Below, in pieces: positions 14,660 to 24,087 of a DNA stretch of 34,850 nt; position 1 is the first letter of the stretch, and the number at the start of each line of letters is the position of its first letter. The notes under the pieces were generated by a model, which did no database searches, was not told the DNA's origin, and saw nothing but the letters and a program-made list of their open reading frames with translations. The translations under genes and the position numbers were made by a program. The DNA comes from a bacterium. Its GTDB lineage: Bacteria > Patescibacteriota > Minisyncoccia > UBA6257 > Colwellbacteraceae. Location of the stretch: positions 1 to 34,850 of the forward strand of contig JAKPNH010000003.1 of NCBI GenBank assembly GCA_029548485.1, read 5' to 3'.

Positions 14660-14689
14660 TTGGCCGAGTTTCCCTGACCTTGATATAAT
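14660..14689 (+). promoter_or_regulatory. promoter of the hpf-secA unit
   Basis: TTGGCC at 14660-14665 and a perfect TATAAT at 14684-14689 are 18 bases apart. The ATG of hpf follows 32 bases after the -10 box. Confidence 0.65.
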
Positions 14690-14721
14690 GTGGTCTGAAG
14701 GTCGCAAGCTTCTTTATATAT

Positions 14722-15036
14722 ATGAATATCAACCTTAAAGCGTCCGGTTTCAAGCTCACCCCGGCAATCCGGGAAAACGTGTCCGCCAAGCTGAAATCCG
14801 TCGAGAAACTGATCTCCAAATTTGACGAAAACGGCGAAATCGAATTAGATTTCGAGGTCTCGAAAACCACCCGTCACCATCAGAAAGGCAATGTTTTCCG
14901 GGCGGAAGCGAACCTCAACCTTCCGAAGAAGCTCATCAGGGCCGAAGCGGTGGAAGAGGATTTGACGGCGGCAATAGACAAGGTCAAAAGCATCCTTTCT
15001 CTGGCGGTTAAAAAATACAAAGAACTAAGCAGTTGA
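14722..15036 (+). CDS. hpf: short ribosome hibernation promoting factor
   Basis: This 104-aa protein matches the HPF/RaiA (YfiA) family: an initial strand (MNINLKASGFKLTPAIRENV), the FEVSKTTRHHQKGNVFRAE strand pair and a final helix with LTAAIDKVKSIL. It binds the 30S decoding region and dimerises or silences ribosomes in stationary phase or stress. It is the short form without the C-terminal dimerisation domain. Its stop overlaps the secA start (TGATG at 15034-15038). In Bacillus, hpf (yvyD) also sits directly before secA. Confidence 0.9.
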   Translation: MNINLKASGFKLTPAIRENVSAKLKSVEKLISKFDENGEIELDFEVSKTTRHHQKGNVFRAEANLNLPKKLIRAEAVEEDLTAAIDKVKSILSLAVKKYKELSS

Positions 15037-17450
15037 TGTTTTTCAAATTTTTGTCAGGCGCCCGCGGCCGCGACCCGAAACGCATGATCGCGGAAATCAA
15101 CGGCGCCGAAGAAAACGTGGCGTCTTTGAGCGACGACGGAATAAAAGAAAAAAGCCTCGCTCTCCGCGAGAGGATCGTCAAAGGAGAAAGCCCGGACGCG
15201 ATTGTCCCGGAGGCTTTCGCTTTGGCGCGAGAGGCGGCCAGGCGCACTTTGGGGCAAAGGCCGTTCGACACGCAGATGCTGGGAGGGCTCCATCTCCATT
15301 ACGGCAAAATCATAGAGATGTTGACCGGCGAGGGAAAGACTTTGGCGGCGGTGGCGCCGGCTTATCTGAACGCCCTTTCTGGCAAAGGAGTCCACGTCAT
15401 CACGGTCAACGATTATCTCGCCAAAAGAGACGCGGTTTGGATGGGCCAGATCTATTACGCTTTGGGTTTGCAAACGGCCTGCATCGTCCACGACAGCGCT
15501 TTTTTATACGATCCGTCTTTCGTACCGAGCCACGCCGCCGAATCCGTGGACGAGGAACGCGATATCAAAGGAAGCTTTTTGATCCAAGACAAATACCTGC
15601 GGCCGATCAGCCGGAAAGAAGCCTATCTGGCCGACGTCACCTACGGCACCAACGCCGAATTCGGATTCGACTATTTGAGGGACAACTTGGCCTACGACGC
15701 TTCAAGCCAAGTCCAGCGTCCTCATTATTTCGCCATCATCGACGAAGTGGACAGCATCCTTATAGACGAAGCGCGGACGCCTCTCATCATCGCCGCTCCA
15801 GACCAGTCTTCGAGCGATTATTACCGCATTTTCTCGAAAGCGGTGAAACAGCTCGTTGAAGGGGAAGATTATACGGCCGACGACAAGACCAAGTCGGTCG
15901 AGATCACGGACCAGGGCATCGACAAAGTGGAAAAGCTCGTGGGCGTCCACGACCTTTACGAACCGCAGAATTTCAGGTTGGTCCATTACCTCGAAGCCTG
16001 CCTTAAGGCCCAAAGGCATTTTCTGCTCGACCGGGATTACGTCGTCCGTGACGGCGAAGTGGTCATCGTCGACCAATTCACCGGACGGCTGATGTTCGGC
16101 CGCCGGTATTCGGCCGGACTCCATCAGGCGCTCGAAGCGAAAGAAGGCTTGAAAGTGGCCGACGAGTCCAAAACCTACGCCCAGATCACCATCCAGAATT
16201 ATTTCCGGCTGTACCAGAAGATTTCCGGAATGACCGGAACGGCCCAGACTTCGGCCGAGGAGTTCTTCAAAGTTTACAAGCTGGAAACGGTGAGTATTCC
16301 GACGAATAAACCTATGATCCGCAAGGATCTGCCGGATTTGATTTACAAGACCAAGGAAGCCAAATACCGGGCGATCGTCGAAGACATAGAAGCGCGCCGA
16401 GAGAAAGGCCAGCCGGTTTTGATCGGCACCATTTCCATCGAAAAGAACGAGGAGTTCTCGAGGTATCTAAAGAAGGCCGGAATCGGGCACGAGATATTGA
16501 ACGCCAAAAACAACGAACGGGAAGGCGCGATCATCGCCCAGGCCGGCAAACCCGGAGCGGTTACCCTAGCCACCAACATGGCCGGCCGGGGAGTGGATAT
16601 CGTCTTGGGAGGCAACCCGCCGGATAAAGAAGCGGCCGAGAAAGTGAGACAGGCCGGCGGACTCCACGTCATCGGCACCGAACGCCACGAAGCCCGGCGC
16701 ATCGACAACCAATTGCGCGGCCGGAGCGGCCGGCAGGGAGATCCCGGATCTTCGAGATTCTTCCTCTCTTTGGAAGACGATTTGATGCGCATTTTCGGAG
16801 GAGACCGTTTGAAATCGATGATGCAGACATTGAGAATACCCGAAGACCAGCCGATCGAAGCCGGGCTTGTTTCCAAAGCCATCGCCGAAGCCCAGAGCAA
16901 GGTTGAGGGATTCAATTTCGACATCAGAAAGAATCTGCTCGATTACGACGACGTCTTGAACAAGCAAAGGACCAATATCTATAGCCGTCGGCAAGAGATT
17001 CTCGAATCGGACGACGAAGGCACGAGAAAATTGATCGCTTCGGCTTTCTCCGAAGCCGGCGCGGAATTGCCTCCGGATTTCGAAAACCAGCTCCGATCTT
17101 TGGACCATCTCAGGGAAATCCGCCGGGTGATCCTCATGATCCTCGATATGTTCTGGATGAATCATCTCGAAGACATAGAATCTTTGATCGAATCCGTCCG
17201 TATCCGCGCCTACGGCCAGCGCGACCCTCTGGTCGAATACAGGAGAGACAGCCATATGATGTTTAACGCCATGGTCCGCAATTTCAACCGATGGATCTCG
17301 GACAATATTTTAAAGATCAAATTCGAGGAGGCGCCGCTAACGGAGACGGCTTCTGCTAAACCGGTCCGATTCCCCGGCAAAAAAATCGGCCGGAACGATC
17401 CTTGCCCCTGTAAGTCCGGGAAAAAATTCAAGCATTGTTGCGGAAAATAA
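15036..17450 (+). CDS. secA: preprotein translocase ATPase SecA
   Basis: This 804-aa ATPase drives protein export through SecYEG. It shows the Walker A region MLTGEGKT, TVNDYLAKRD, the DEAD-type IIDEVDSILIDEARTPLI, the preprotein-binding TGRLMFGRRYSAGLHQAL, TNMAGRGVDI and QLRGRSGRQGDPGSSRFFLS. It ends with the zinc-binding DPCPCKSGKKFKHCC motif used for SecB or ribosome contact. The ATG at 15036 overlaps the hpf stop; a TTG one codon earlier is possible. The length is a little below the usual 830-900 residues, with a short linker before the zinc motif. Confidence 0.97.
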   Translation: MFFKFLSGARGRDPKRMIAEINGAEENVASLSDDGIKEKSLALRERIVKGESPDAIVPEAFALAREAARRTLGQRPFDTQMLGGLHLHYGKIIEMLTGEGKTLAAVAPAYLNALSGKGVHVITVNDYLAKRDAVWMGQIYYALGLQTACIVHDSAFLYDPSFVPSHAAESVDEERDIKGSFLIQDKYLRPISRKEAYLADVTYGTNAEFGFDYLRDNLAYDASSQVQRPHYFAIIDEVDSILIDEARTPLIIAAPDQSSSDYYRIFSKAVKQLVEGEDYTADDKTKSVEITDQGIDKVEKLVGVHDLYEPQNFRLVHYLEACLKAQRHFLLDRDYVVRDGEVVIVDQFTGRLMFGRRYSAGLHQALEAKEGLKVADESKTYAQITIQNYFRLYQKISGMTGTAQTSAEEFFKVYKLETVSIPTNKPMIRKDLPDLIYKTKEAKYRAIVEDIEARREKGQPVLIGTISIEKNEEFSRYLKKAGIGHEILNAKNNEREGAIIAQAGKPGAVTLATNMAGRGVDIVLGGNPPDKEAAEKVRQAGGLHVIGTERHEARRIDNQLRGRSGRQGDPGSSRFFLSLEDDLMRIFGGDRLKSMMQTLRIPEDQPIEAGLVSKAIAEAQSKVEGFNFDIRKNLLDYDDVLNKQRTNIYSRRQEILESDDEGTRKLIASAFSEAGAELPPDFENQLRSLDHLREIRRVILMILDMFWMNHLEDIESLIESVRIRAYGQRDPLVEYRRDSHMMFNAMVRNFNRWISDNILKIKFEEAPLTETASAKPVRFPGKKIGRNDPCPCKSGKKFKHCCGK

Positions 17451-17467
17451 AAGATCAAAAAAGTAGC

Positions 17468-17770
17468 ATGAAATACGACAAATTGGTGCGGGATAAGATC
17501 CCGGAAATCATCGAAAGCAAAGGCGGCAAAGCAATAATCCATATTGCCGACGACAAAGAATATTGGATTAAGCTCAAAGAAAAACTGCTCGAGGAAATAA
17601 AGGAGTTTTCCGAAAACGAATCGATCGAAGAACTGGCCGATATCCAAGAGGTCCTGAACGCCATTCGCGATTACAAAGGTTTTCCCGAAAGCGAGCTCGA
17701 AGAAGCGAAGCGCGCCAAAGCAGAAAAACGGGGAGCGTTCAAGAAAAGGATCATCCTCGAAGAATCTTGA
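17468..17770 (+). CDS. MazG-like nucleotide pyrophosphohydrolase
   Basis: This 100-aa protein begins with KYDKLVRDKIPEIIESKG, the signature of small phosphoribosyl-ATP pyrophosphohydrolase-like (COG4997-type) proteins. It has the metal-binding pattern KLLEEIKEF then EELADIQEVL, where the Glu and Asp residues would bind Mg2+. It likely hydrolyses a nucleoside triphosphate to the monophosphate plus pyrophosphate; the natural substrate is unknown. An upstream in-frame start at 17435 lies inside secA and was rejected. Its stop overlaps a TTG of the NUDIX gene, suggesting the two nucleotide-cleaning enzymes are co-transcribed. Confidence 0.85.
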   Translation: MKYDKLVRDKIPEIIESKGGKAIIHIADDKEYWIKLKEKLLEEIKEFSENESIEELADIQEVLNAIRDYKGFPESELEEAKRAKAEKRGAFKKRIILEES

Positions 17771-17778
17771 CCGGCGCC

Positions 17779-18201
17779 ATGGAAAAAAGGGGAAAGAAAG
17801 AGTTTTACGCCGGAGGGTTTTTCTACGATCCCCGGACAAAATCCGTTTTGCTTCACAAGCGGAGCCCGGACGCGGAATTCAATCCGGATAAGTGGGCTTT
17901 TTTCGGCGGACTAAGCGAGAACGAAGAAACGCCGATCGAGACCTGGAAAAGGGAAATAAAAGAGGAGCTCGATGTCGATCTTCCCGAAAACCGGATAAAG
18001 CCATTGAGGGATTATTATAATGAAGACCGGCAACAACACCGTTACATATTTTTCGCCGAAAGCGACCTCCCGAAATCGGAGATGACGCTCGGCGAAGGAG
18101 CGGATTTCGATTGGATACCGCTCGACGAGGTTTTCGGTTATGATTTAACCGCGAAGACCGCCGAGGATTTGAGGTTTTTCATCGAGAACTTCCTCGGATA
18201 A
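17779..18201 (+). CDS. NUDIX hydrolase
   Basis: This protein of about 140 aa has a complete NUDIX box, GGLSENEETPIETWKREIKE then ELDVDL (about residues 40-65), which matches G-x5-E-x7-R-E-x2-E-E. Such enzymes cleave nucleoside diphosphates linked to another group, often in nucleotide-pool cleaning; the substrate cannot be read from sequence. ATG 17779 was chosen; a TTG at 17767 that overlaps the upstream stop would add four residues. It follows the MazG-like gene directly. Confidence 0.88.
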   Translation: MEKRGKKEFYAGGFFYDPRTKSVLLHKRSPDAEFNPDKWAFFGGLSENEETPIETWKREIKEELDVDLPENRIKPLRDYYNEDRQQHRYIFFAESDLPKSEMTLGEGADFDWIPLDEVFGYDLTAKTAEDLRFFIENFLG

Positions 18202-18205
18202 ACCA

Positions 18206-20158
18206 ATGGACAATAATTTCAAAAAACCGGCCGTTGTCAAAGACGTCAAGAATCCCGGAGGGGAATTCGAAGAAAAGACCTTCGACGGCCTTTTCAAGGG
18301 CCGCGGAGTTTCGTCTTTTTCCAGAAAACGAGGCGGGATTCCTCCGAAAATCATATTTTCGGGGATCTTTTTCCTGATCGCGGCCTTGGGAATCGGATCG
18401 TTCTTGCATTATCGGAGCGAGACCATGAAATCCGTGGCCGATCTCCAGAAGAGTTTCATGAAAATCGCGGGGATCCTCGACCAGTCGAACATCGGCAGCC
18501 GGAGCGTTTCTTCCGGAGCCGAACCGCTCGACTGGACTTTATCGGAAAACCCTTTGATTTTCCCCGGAATCGATTCTCTCGGCGAGGGCCAGCGCTTTCC
18601 CGAGTATCTCGTCGCTTTCAATAAAGACATCGACGCCGCGGAAACGGAAATAAGCGATTTGCGCCAAAACGGCCTCGAATGGCTTTTCGAAGACGGAGAA
18701 GCGCTCATGCGAAGCCTCGACCGGCTGGAAAACACCATCGTCTCGATCAACAATAAAGCGGCCGCGTTGCGGAACATCGTTTCCAAGCTGGGTTTTGCCG
18801 GAAGGATTTCGCCGGTTTATCTTAATCTCCAAGCCGGGCTTTATACCGTCAAAGACGGGATTTCCGGGCTCAAGGAAACCCTTTCCGGAAACGGGCACCT
18901 TATTTTTCTTTTCGAGAACGTTTCCGAGATCAGGCCCGCCGGAGGCTTCAACGGCAGCTACGCCGACGTGGCGATCAAAAACGGGGAAATAGAAAACCTG
19001 GAGGTGAACGATATTTTTTATCCGGACCAGCATTTCGAGGAAAAGATCGTTCCGCCGAAGCCTTTGCAGGTGATCGCCAAAGACTGGGGAGCCAGGGACG
19101 CCAACTGGTTCTTCGACTTCCCGTCGTCCGCCGAAAAAACGATTTCTTTTTTGAGCGGATCTTCGGTTTATAAGGACGAAGGAGTGGAATTCACCGGCGT
19201 CGTCGCCATAAACAGCCGGGCGGTCGAGCGGATTTTGGAAATCTGCGGCCCGATCGAGCTTCCGGAGTACAAGCTCGTTTTGACCAAGGACAATTTCCTG
19301 AACGAAATCCAGGAAGAAGTTTCCCTTAATTCCGCTTCCAAAGGATCGGCCCGCAAACAGATTCTGAAAGTTCTCGCCCCGAAGATCCTGGAGAAAATAA
19401 GGCAATTCGACGACGCCGAAAAAGAAAAGCTTTTCGCTTCCGTCATCGAATCGTTGAACCGGAAAGACGTCCGCGTTTATTTCAAGAACAAGAAGCTCGC
19501 CGCCGCGGCCGAGGTCTTGAGCATTACCGGATCGGTTTACAAGTTTTCCGAAGGGGATTACGCCGATTATCTGGCGGTCGCAAACGCCAACATTAATGGC
19601 GGAAAAACGGACATTTTCATGAACCAGGAGATTTCCTTGAAAAGCGAGCTTTCGGCCGACGGCACGATCAAGAACAATCTGGAGATCACGAGGACCCATA
19701 CCGGGCAAAACGAGAAATTGAGTTTTTACAAGGCGACCAACCAGGATTATATCCAGATTCTTGCTCCGAGAGACGCCAAAGCCTTGAAAGTCTCCGGAAA
19801 CACGACGCGGACAGTGAGCTCCAAGGTGGATTACGTAAAGTCCGGTTATGCCAAAGACCCGGACGTCGAGATTTTCGAATCCGGATTCCAATCAGGCAAA
19901 AAAATACTGGGATATTGGCTGGACGTCAAACCCGGAAAAACCGGGAAATTGAGCGTCTCCTACGAACAGCCGTCGATGGTGAGGCCGCATTTCCGCTTTG
20001 TCTACGAAAAGCAATCCGGAGTCGAGTCGGCCTTGAAATATGAAGTTTCGGCTCCTCCGGGATATGTTTTCAAAGAAACCGGAGGCTCTGTTTTCGCCTA
20101 CGAATCCGCTGATCCGCCGAAGCGCCTGATCATCGATCTGAACCTGGAACACATATGA
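18206..20158 (+). CDS. DUF4012 domain membrane protein
   Basis: This 650-aa protein has a soluble N-terminus, a single membrane segment (about residues 49-67, IIFSGIFFLIAALGIGSFLH) and a large extracytoplasmic part. It carries the DUF4012 hallmark NVSEIRPAGGFNGSY at about 240-255. DUF4012 is common in CPR, actinobacterial and chloroflexi surface proteins and its function is unknown. An envelope role is likely from its topology. The stop overlaps the lepA start (ATGATG at 20155-20160), so it is co-transcribed with lepA. The start lies 4 bases after the NUDIX stop. Confidence 0.88.
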   Translation: MDNNFKKPAVVKDVKNPGGEFEEKTFDGLFKGRGVSSFSRKRGGIPPKIIFSGIFFLIAALGIGSFLHYRSETMKSVADLQKSFMKIAGILDQSNIGSRSVSSGAEPLDWTLSENPLIFPGIDSLGEGQRFPEYLVAFNKDIDAAETEISDLRQNGLEWLFEDGEALMRSLDRLENTIVSINNKAAALRNIVSKLGFAGRISPVYLNLQAGLYTVKDGISGLKETLSGNGHLIFLFENVSEIRPAGGFNGSYADVAIKNGEIENLEVNDIFYPDQHFEEKIVPPKPLQVIAKDWGARDANWFFDFPSSAEKTISFLSGSSVYKDEGVEFTGVVAINSRAVERILEICGPIELPEYKLVLTKDNFLNEIQEEVSLNSASKGSARKQILKVLAPKILEKIRQFDDAEKEKLFASVIESLNRKDVRVYFKNKKLAAAAEVLSITGSVYKFSEGDYADYLAVANANINGGKTDIFMNQEISLKSELSADGTIKNNLEITRTHTGQNEKLSFYKATNQDYIQILAPRDAKALKVSGNTTRTVSSKVDYVKSGYAKDPDVEIFESGFQSGKKILGYWLDVKPGKTGKLSVSYEQPSMVRPHFRFVYEKQSGVESALKYEVSAPPGYVFKETGGSVFAYESADPPKRLIIDLNLEHI

Positions 20159-21912
20159 TGGAAAACATCCGCAATTTCGTCATTATCGCCCATATCGACC
20201 ACGGCAAATCGACTTTGGCCGACCGCATGCTCGAGATCACCGGAGCCGTTCCCGAAAGGCTGATGCGTCCCCAGTATCTGGATCAGATGGATCTGGAAAG
20301 GGAACGGGGCATCACCATCAAAATGACGCCGGTCAGAATGGCTTATCGGCCGAAAGAAGGGAAAGAATATGTTTTAAACCTGATCGACACGCCCGGGCAC
20401 AGCGATTTCGGCTACGAAGTGTCCCGCGCCCTGAAAGCGGTCGAAGGCGCGGTGCTTTTGGTCGACGCCACCCAGGGCGTCCAGGCGCAAACCTTGGCCA
20501 ATTTCGAGACGGCCCGCAAAGCCGGACTCAAGATCATCGGCTGCCTTAACAAGATCGATCTGAATCCGCCGGATTTGGATAAAAAAATAAAAGAGCTGGC
20601 CGGCCTTTTGAACGAACCTCCGGAAATGATCTACCGCGTTTCCGGCAAAACCGGGGAAGGTGTGGCTGGTTTGCTCGAAGGCATAGTGAGAGAAGTGCCG
20701 GCTCCGAAACCCGGCCGCGACAAGCAGGCTTTGATTTTCGATTCGGTCTACAACGACCACAAAGGAATCATCGCCTATGTCCGGGTTTTTTCCGGCGAGT
20801 TCAACCCCAAAGAAGAAACGCGCCTGGTGGCCGCCGACAGGAAATTCAACATCAAAGAAGTCGGGATTTTCTCTCCGGAATTCAAACCCGTCGGAAAGCT
20901 TCTCCCTGGAGAGATCGGCTACATCGCGACCGGCATCAAAGACCCGGGAGTGCTCCGGATCGGCGACACCATCGGTTCGCGGCCGCTCGAAGGCTACAAT
21001 CCTCCGAAACCCGTTGTTTTCGTGTCTTTGTATCCGGACGAGGGGAACAAATACGACGACTTGAAAGCCGCCTTGAACAAATTGCGATTGGTCGATTCTT
21101 CGATCTCGGTCGAGCCAGATTACAGCGAAATCCTGGGCCGGGGATTCAAGGCCGGATTTTTGGGAAGGCTGCATTTCGAGATCGCGACCGAACGGCTGAA
21201 CCGCGAGTTCGATTTGCCGGTCATCGCCAGTTTTCCTTCGGTGGCTTACCGCGTCAAAACCAAATCCGGAATAAAATCCGTGGAAAGCCCGAAAGACTTC
21301 CCGGACGACAACCTCGGAGCCGAAGAGCCGGTGGTTGATTTGAAAATAATCGTCCCCCGGGTTTATCTCGGCCGGGTCTTGGGGCTGAAAGACGTTTTCC
21401 GGATGGAGATTATGGAAACCGAGGTGATAGACGACCGGATCGTCATCTCCGCGAAAATGCCCTTGTCCGAGCTTATTTCCGATTTCGACGACCGCTTAAA
21501 ATCGGTATCTTTGGGATACGCCTCTTTCAGTTACGAGATTTCCGGCTGGCAAGAAGCCAAGGTGGCCAAAATGCAGATTTTGGTGGCGAACGAGATCGTC
21601 CCGGGACTCACGAGAATCGTCTACAAGGACGAGCTCGACCACGTGGCGAGGGCCACGGTCGAAGAATTGAAGAATCTTCTTCCGAAACAACTTTTTGTCC
21701 AGCCGATCCAGGCGGCCGTGGCCGGAAAAATCGTGGCGCGCGAAACCATTCCGGCCTTGCAAAAAAAGCTCGGTTATTTCGGAAAGACCGGCGGAGACCG
21801 TAGCCGCAAGATGAAGCTTTGGAAAAAGCAGCAAGCCGGCAAAAAGAGGCTCCAGGCGTCGGGCCGGGTAACCATCTCGCCGGAGATTTTCAAGGAATTG
21901 TTGAAAAAATAA
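20158..21912 (+). CDS. lepA: elongation factor 4 (LepA) GTPase
   Basis: This 584-aa translational GTPase acts on the ribosome, back-translocating or assisting initiation and assembly. G1 is IAHIDHGKS (residues 10-18), followed by ERERGITIKM, DTPGHSDF and NKIDL. The LepA-specific C-terminal domain ends with GDRSRKMKLWKKQQAGKKR. Two consecutive ATGs (20155 and 20158) are both usable; the second is chosen. The upstream stop overlaps the start. Confidence 0.96.
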   Translation: MENIRNFVIIAHIDHGKSTLADRMLEITGAVPERLMRPQYLDQMDLERERGITIKMTPVRMAYRPKEGKEYVLNLIDTPGHSDFGYEVSRALKAVEGAVLLVDATQGVQAQTLANFETARKAGLKIIGCLNKIDLNPPDLDKKIKELAGLLNEPPEMIYRVSGKTGEGVAGLLEGIVREVPAPKPGRDKQALIFDSVYNDHKGIIAYVRVFSGEFNPKEETRLVAADRKFNIKEVGIFSPEFKPVGKLLPGEIGYIATGIKDPGVLRIGDTIGSRPLEGYNPPKPVVFVSLYPDEGNKYDDLKAALNKLRLVDSSISVEPDYSEILGRGFKAGFLGRLHFEIATERLNREFDLPVIASFPSVAYRVKTKSGIKSVESPKDFPDDNLGAEEPVVDLKIIVPRVYLGRVLGLKDVFRMEIMETEVIDDRIVISAKMPLSELISDFDDRLKSVSLGYASFSYEISGWQEAKVAKMQILVANEIVPGLTRIVYKDELDHVARATVEELKNLLPKQLFVQPIQAAVAGKIVARETIPALQKKLGYFGKTGGDRSRKMKLWKKQQAGKKRLQASGRVTISPEIFKELLKK

Positions 21913-21935
21913 TTCTCGGTTAAAATACGATCGAG

Positions 21936-22211
21936 ATGTGGAAAATCGCGATCACCGTGCTTTTGGCCGCGCTTATTTTCGCCGCCGGCTTCGAACTCTA
22001 TGGCATTTACCAGGCCTATATTGGAGTCAAAAGCAATTACACCGAGCTCAGAACTAAAGCCGAAGCGCTCCGGGAAGAAAACGAAGAATTGGAGGCGGAA
22101 GTGAGCTATTTGAGCATTCCGGAAAATCTTCTGAAAGCTTTGCGCGAAAGGTTCAACTACAAGTTCCCCGGAGAAAAATCCATCATCGTCGTTCCCAAAC
22201 AAGGGGAATAA
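21936..22211 (+). CDS. FtsB/DivIC-like septum formation protein
   Basis: This 91-aa protein has one N-terminal membrane segment (about residues 4-25) followed by a coiled coil with KAEALREENEELEAEV and a short C-terminal region. This is the architecture of FtsB/DivIC division proteins, which bridge FtsL and FtsQ. The family is highly diverged, so identity rests on topology and the coiled-coil pattern. A TAAAAT lies 9 bases upstream of the ATG. Its stop codon directly abuts the tRNA-Gly gene. Confidence 0.7.
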   Translation: MWKIAITVLLAALIFAAGFELYGIYQAYIGVKSNYTELRTKAEALREENEELEAEVSYLSIPENLLKALRERFNYKFPGEKSIIVVPKQGE

Positions 22212-22282
22212 GCGGGATTAGTATAGTGGCAATATACGACCTTCCCAAGGTTGAGACGCGGGTTCGATTCCCGTATCCCGCT
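22212..22282 (+). tRNA. tRNA-Gly (anticodon CCC)
   Basis: A complete cloverleaf can be drawn: acceptor GCGGGAT with ATCCCGC, D arm, anticodon stem CGACC with GGTTG around the loop TTCCCAA (anticodon CCC), and T arm with TTCGATT. The discriminator is T and CCA is not encoded. The gene starts at the base after the stop codon of the upstream coding sequence, so the two are probably co-transcribed and separated by RNase P. Confidence 0.95.
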
Positions 22283-22316
22283 CAGAAACGCCCTAAAGTT
22301 AACCACAGCCGCCTCT

Positions 22317-22347
22317 TGTTTGCCCGGTTTGCCCCCGGGTGTATAAT
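22317..22347 (+). promoter_or_regulatory. promoter of pyrG
   Basis: TTGTTT at 22317-22322 and a perfect TATAAT at 22342-22347 are separated by 19 bases. The spacer contains the inverted repeat CCCGG...CCGGG. The pyrG ATG lies 39 bases further on. Confidence 0.55.
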
Positions 22348-22386
22348 GGAGAAAGTTTTACATATCCGAGAAATCAGCGACGAATA

Positions 22387-24051
22387 ATGAAGCCCAAATC
22401 CCGAACGAAAAAGAACAAAACCAGGTTCGTTTTTGTCACCGGAGGAGTCATCTCCGGCATCGGGAAAGGCATCGTCGCTTCGAGCCTCGGCCGGCTTTTG
22501 ATTTCCTGCGGCTACTCCATCCGGCAAATAAAAATAGATCCGTATCTCAATGAAGACGCCGGCACCATGAATCCTTTCCAGCACGGAGAGGTTTTCGTGA
22601 CCGACGACGGCGCCGAAACCGATCTCGACCTCGGCCATTACGAGAGGTTCACCTCGGTGCCCTTGACCAAGAAATCCAATTTCACGAGCGGTTCGGTTTT
22701 CCGGTCCGTGCTCGACAAGGAAAGGAACGGCTCGTTCCTCGGTAAGACGATCCAGTTCGTTCCCCATATCACCGACGAGATCCAGCGCCGCATCCTCGAA
22801 ATGGCGGAGACGGAAAATCCGGATTTCCTCATCGTCGAAATCGGCGGCACCATGGGCGCGGACATCGAAATCCAGCCGTTCGCCGAAGCCATGCGGCAGA
22901 TGGCTTTGAAATTCAAAACGGAGAACCGCTTCGCCAACATCCACGTGGTCAAAATCGATTACGTTTTCCCCTCGGACGAAGCGAAAACCAAACCGATCCA
23001 GCATTCGGTGCGGGCGATGCTGTCTTTGGGATTGCAGCCGGACATGCTCGTCGTGCGCGCCAAGCGTCCGGTCGAAGAAGACAATCTCCAGAAGATTTCT
23101 CTTTTCTGCAGCATTCCCCGGAGCCGGGTGGTGGAAGCGCTCGACGCCGTCAACATCTACGAGATTCCGCTGGCTTTGGAAAAGAAAGGCCTTTTGAAAG
23201 CGACCCTCGACATTTTCGGGATCAAGAACAAGAAATGCGGTTTGGATCGGTGGAAAAAGCAGTATAAACGGATGCTCTCTAAAAAAAGAGTGGTCATCGG
23301 CCTGGTCGGCAAATACCACAATCATCCGGACGCCTATATTTCGGTGAACGAAGCCCTGCGCCACGCCGGAGCCGCGAACAGCGTTTCCGTGAAGATCGTT
23401 CCCATTGATTCCGAGAAACCGGACATGATGGAGAAGTTGAAGAAGGTTTCGGGAATCGTCGTTCCCGGAGGATACGGCTACCGCGGAGTTCCGGGAATAA
23501 TCAAAGCCATCGAATTCGCCCGGAAAAACAAAGTGCCCTTCTTGGGGCTTTGCTACGGGCTCCAGATCGCCGTCGTCGAGTGGTGCCAGAACGTGCTCGG
23601 ATGGAAAGACGCGGCGAGCTCCGAATTCGGCCTAAAAACCGATCATCCGGTGATCGATATCCTGGATTCCCAAAAGGATTTGAAGAAACTGGGCGGCACC
23701 CAGAGATTGGGCAGCTATCCGGCGGAAATCAAAAAAGGAACTTTGCTTTGGAAAATATACTTGCCCTGGCACAAGGGCAAGGGAGCGATCGAAGAAAGAC
23801 ACAGGCACCGCTTCGAGGTGAACCCGGCTTATCACCAAGAGATCGAAGGGAAAGGAATGGTTTTTAGCGGCGTGTCGCCGAGCAAAGAACTCGTGGAATT
23901 CATCGAGCTTCCGGAAAAAACGCATCCGTTTTTCGTGGCCACCCAAGCCCACCCGGAATTCAAAAGCCGGTTCATGGAGCCGCATCCGCTTTTCGCGGCT
24001 TTTGTCGCCGCCGCGGGAAAACGGCAAAAAAAGAGAACGAGAAAACAATAA
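22387..24051 (+). CDS. pyrG: CTP synthase
   Basis: This 554-aa enzyme makes CTP from UTP, ATP and glutamine. The synthetase domain starts at about residue 15 with FVFVTGGVISGIGKGI and contains KIDPYLNEDAGTMNPFQHGE and IEIGGTMGADIE. The glutamine amidotransferase domain contains VPGGYGYRG, the nucleophile-cysteine loop FLGLCYGLQIAVVEW (CYG where CLG is usual) and QAHPEF with the catalytic His-Glu. ATG 22387 was chosen because the longer in-frame start at 22339 lies over the -10 box. The length is close to the E. coli enzyme (545 aa). It ends with a basic tail. Confidence 0.97.
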   Translation: MKPKSRTKKNKTRFVFVTGGVISGIGKGIVASSLGRLLISCGYSIRQIKIDPYLNEDAGTMNPFQHGEVFVTDDGAETDLDLGHYERFTSVPLTKKSNFTSGSVFRSVLDKERNGSFLGKTIQFVPHITDEIQRRILEMAETENPDFLIVEIGGTMGADIEIQPFAEAMRQMALKFKTENRFANIHVVKIDYVFPSDEAKTKPIQHSVRAMLSLGLQPDMLVVRAKRPVEEDNLQKISLFCSIPRSRVVEALDAVNIYEIPLALEKKGLLKATLDIFGIKNKKCGLDRWKKQYKRMLSKKRVVIGLVGKYHNHPDAYISVNEALRHAGAANSVSVKIVPIDSEKPDMMEKLKKVSGIVVPGGYGYRGVPGIIKAIEFARKNKVPFLGLCYGLQIAVVEWCQNVLGWKDAASSEFGLKTDHPVIDILDSQKDLKKLGGTQRLGSYPAEIKKGTLLWKIYLPWHKGKGAIEERHRHRFEVNPAYHQEIEGKGMVFSGVSPSKELVEFIELPEKTHPFFVATQAHPEFKSRFMEPHPLFAAFVAAAGKRQKKRTRKQ

Positions 24052-24057
24052 GAAACA

Positions 24058-24087
24058 CCCCGCTTTAGAAGCGGGGATTTAATTTTT
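24058..24087 (+). terminator. intrinsic terminator of pyrG
   Basis: CCCCGCTT (24058-24065) pairs with AGCGGGG (24070-24076), followed by ATTTAATTTTT. It overlaps the 3' end of the convergent ABC permease gene and may serve both strands weakly. Confidence 0.8.

Noticed and set aside
18539-19891. 450-codon open frame on the minus strand
   Set aside because: It is antisense to the DUF4012 gene and has low-complexity, Arg/Phe-rich composition typical of a shadow frame.
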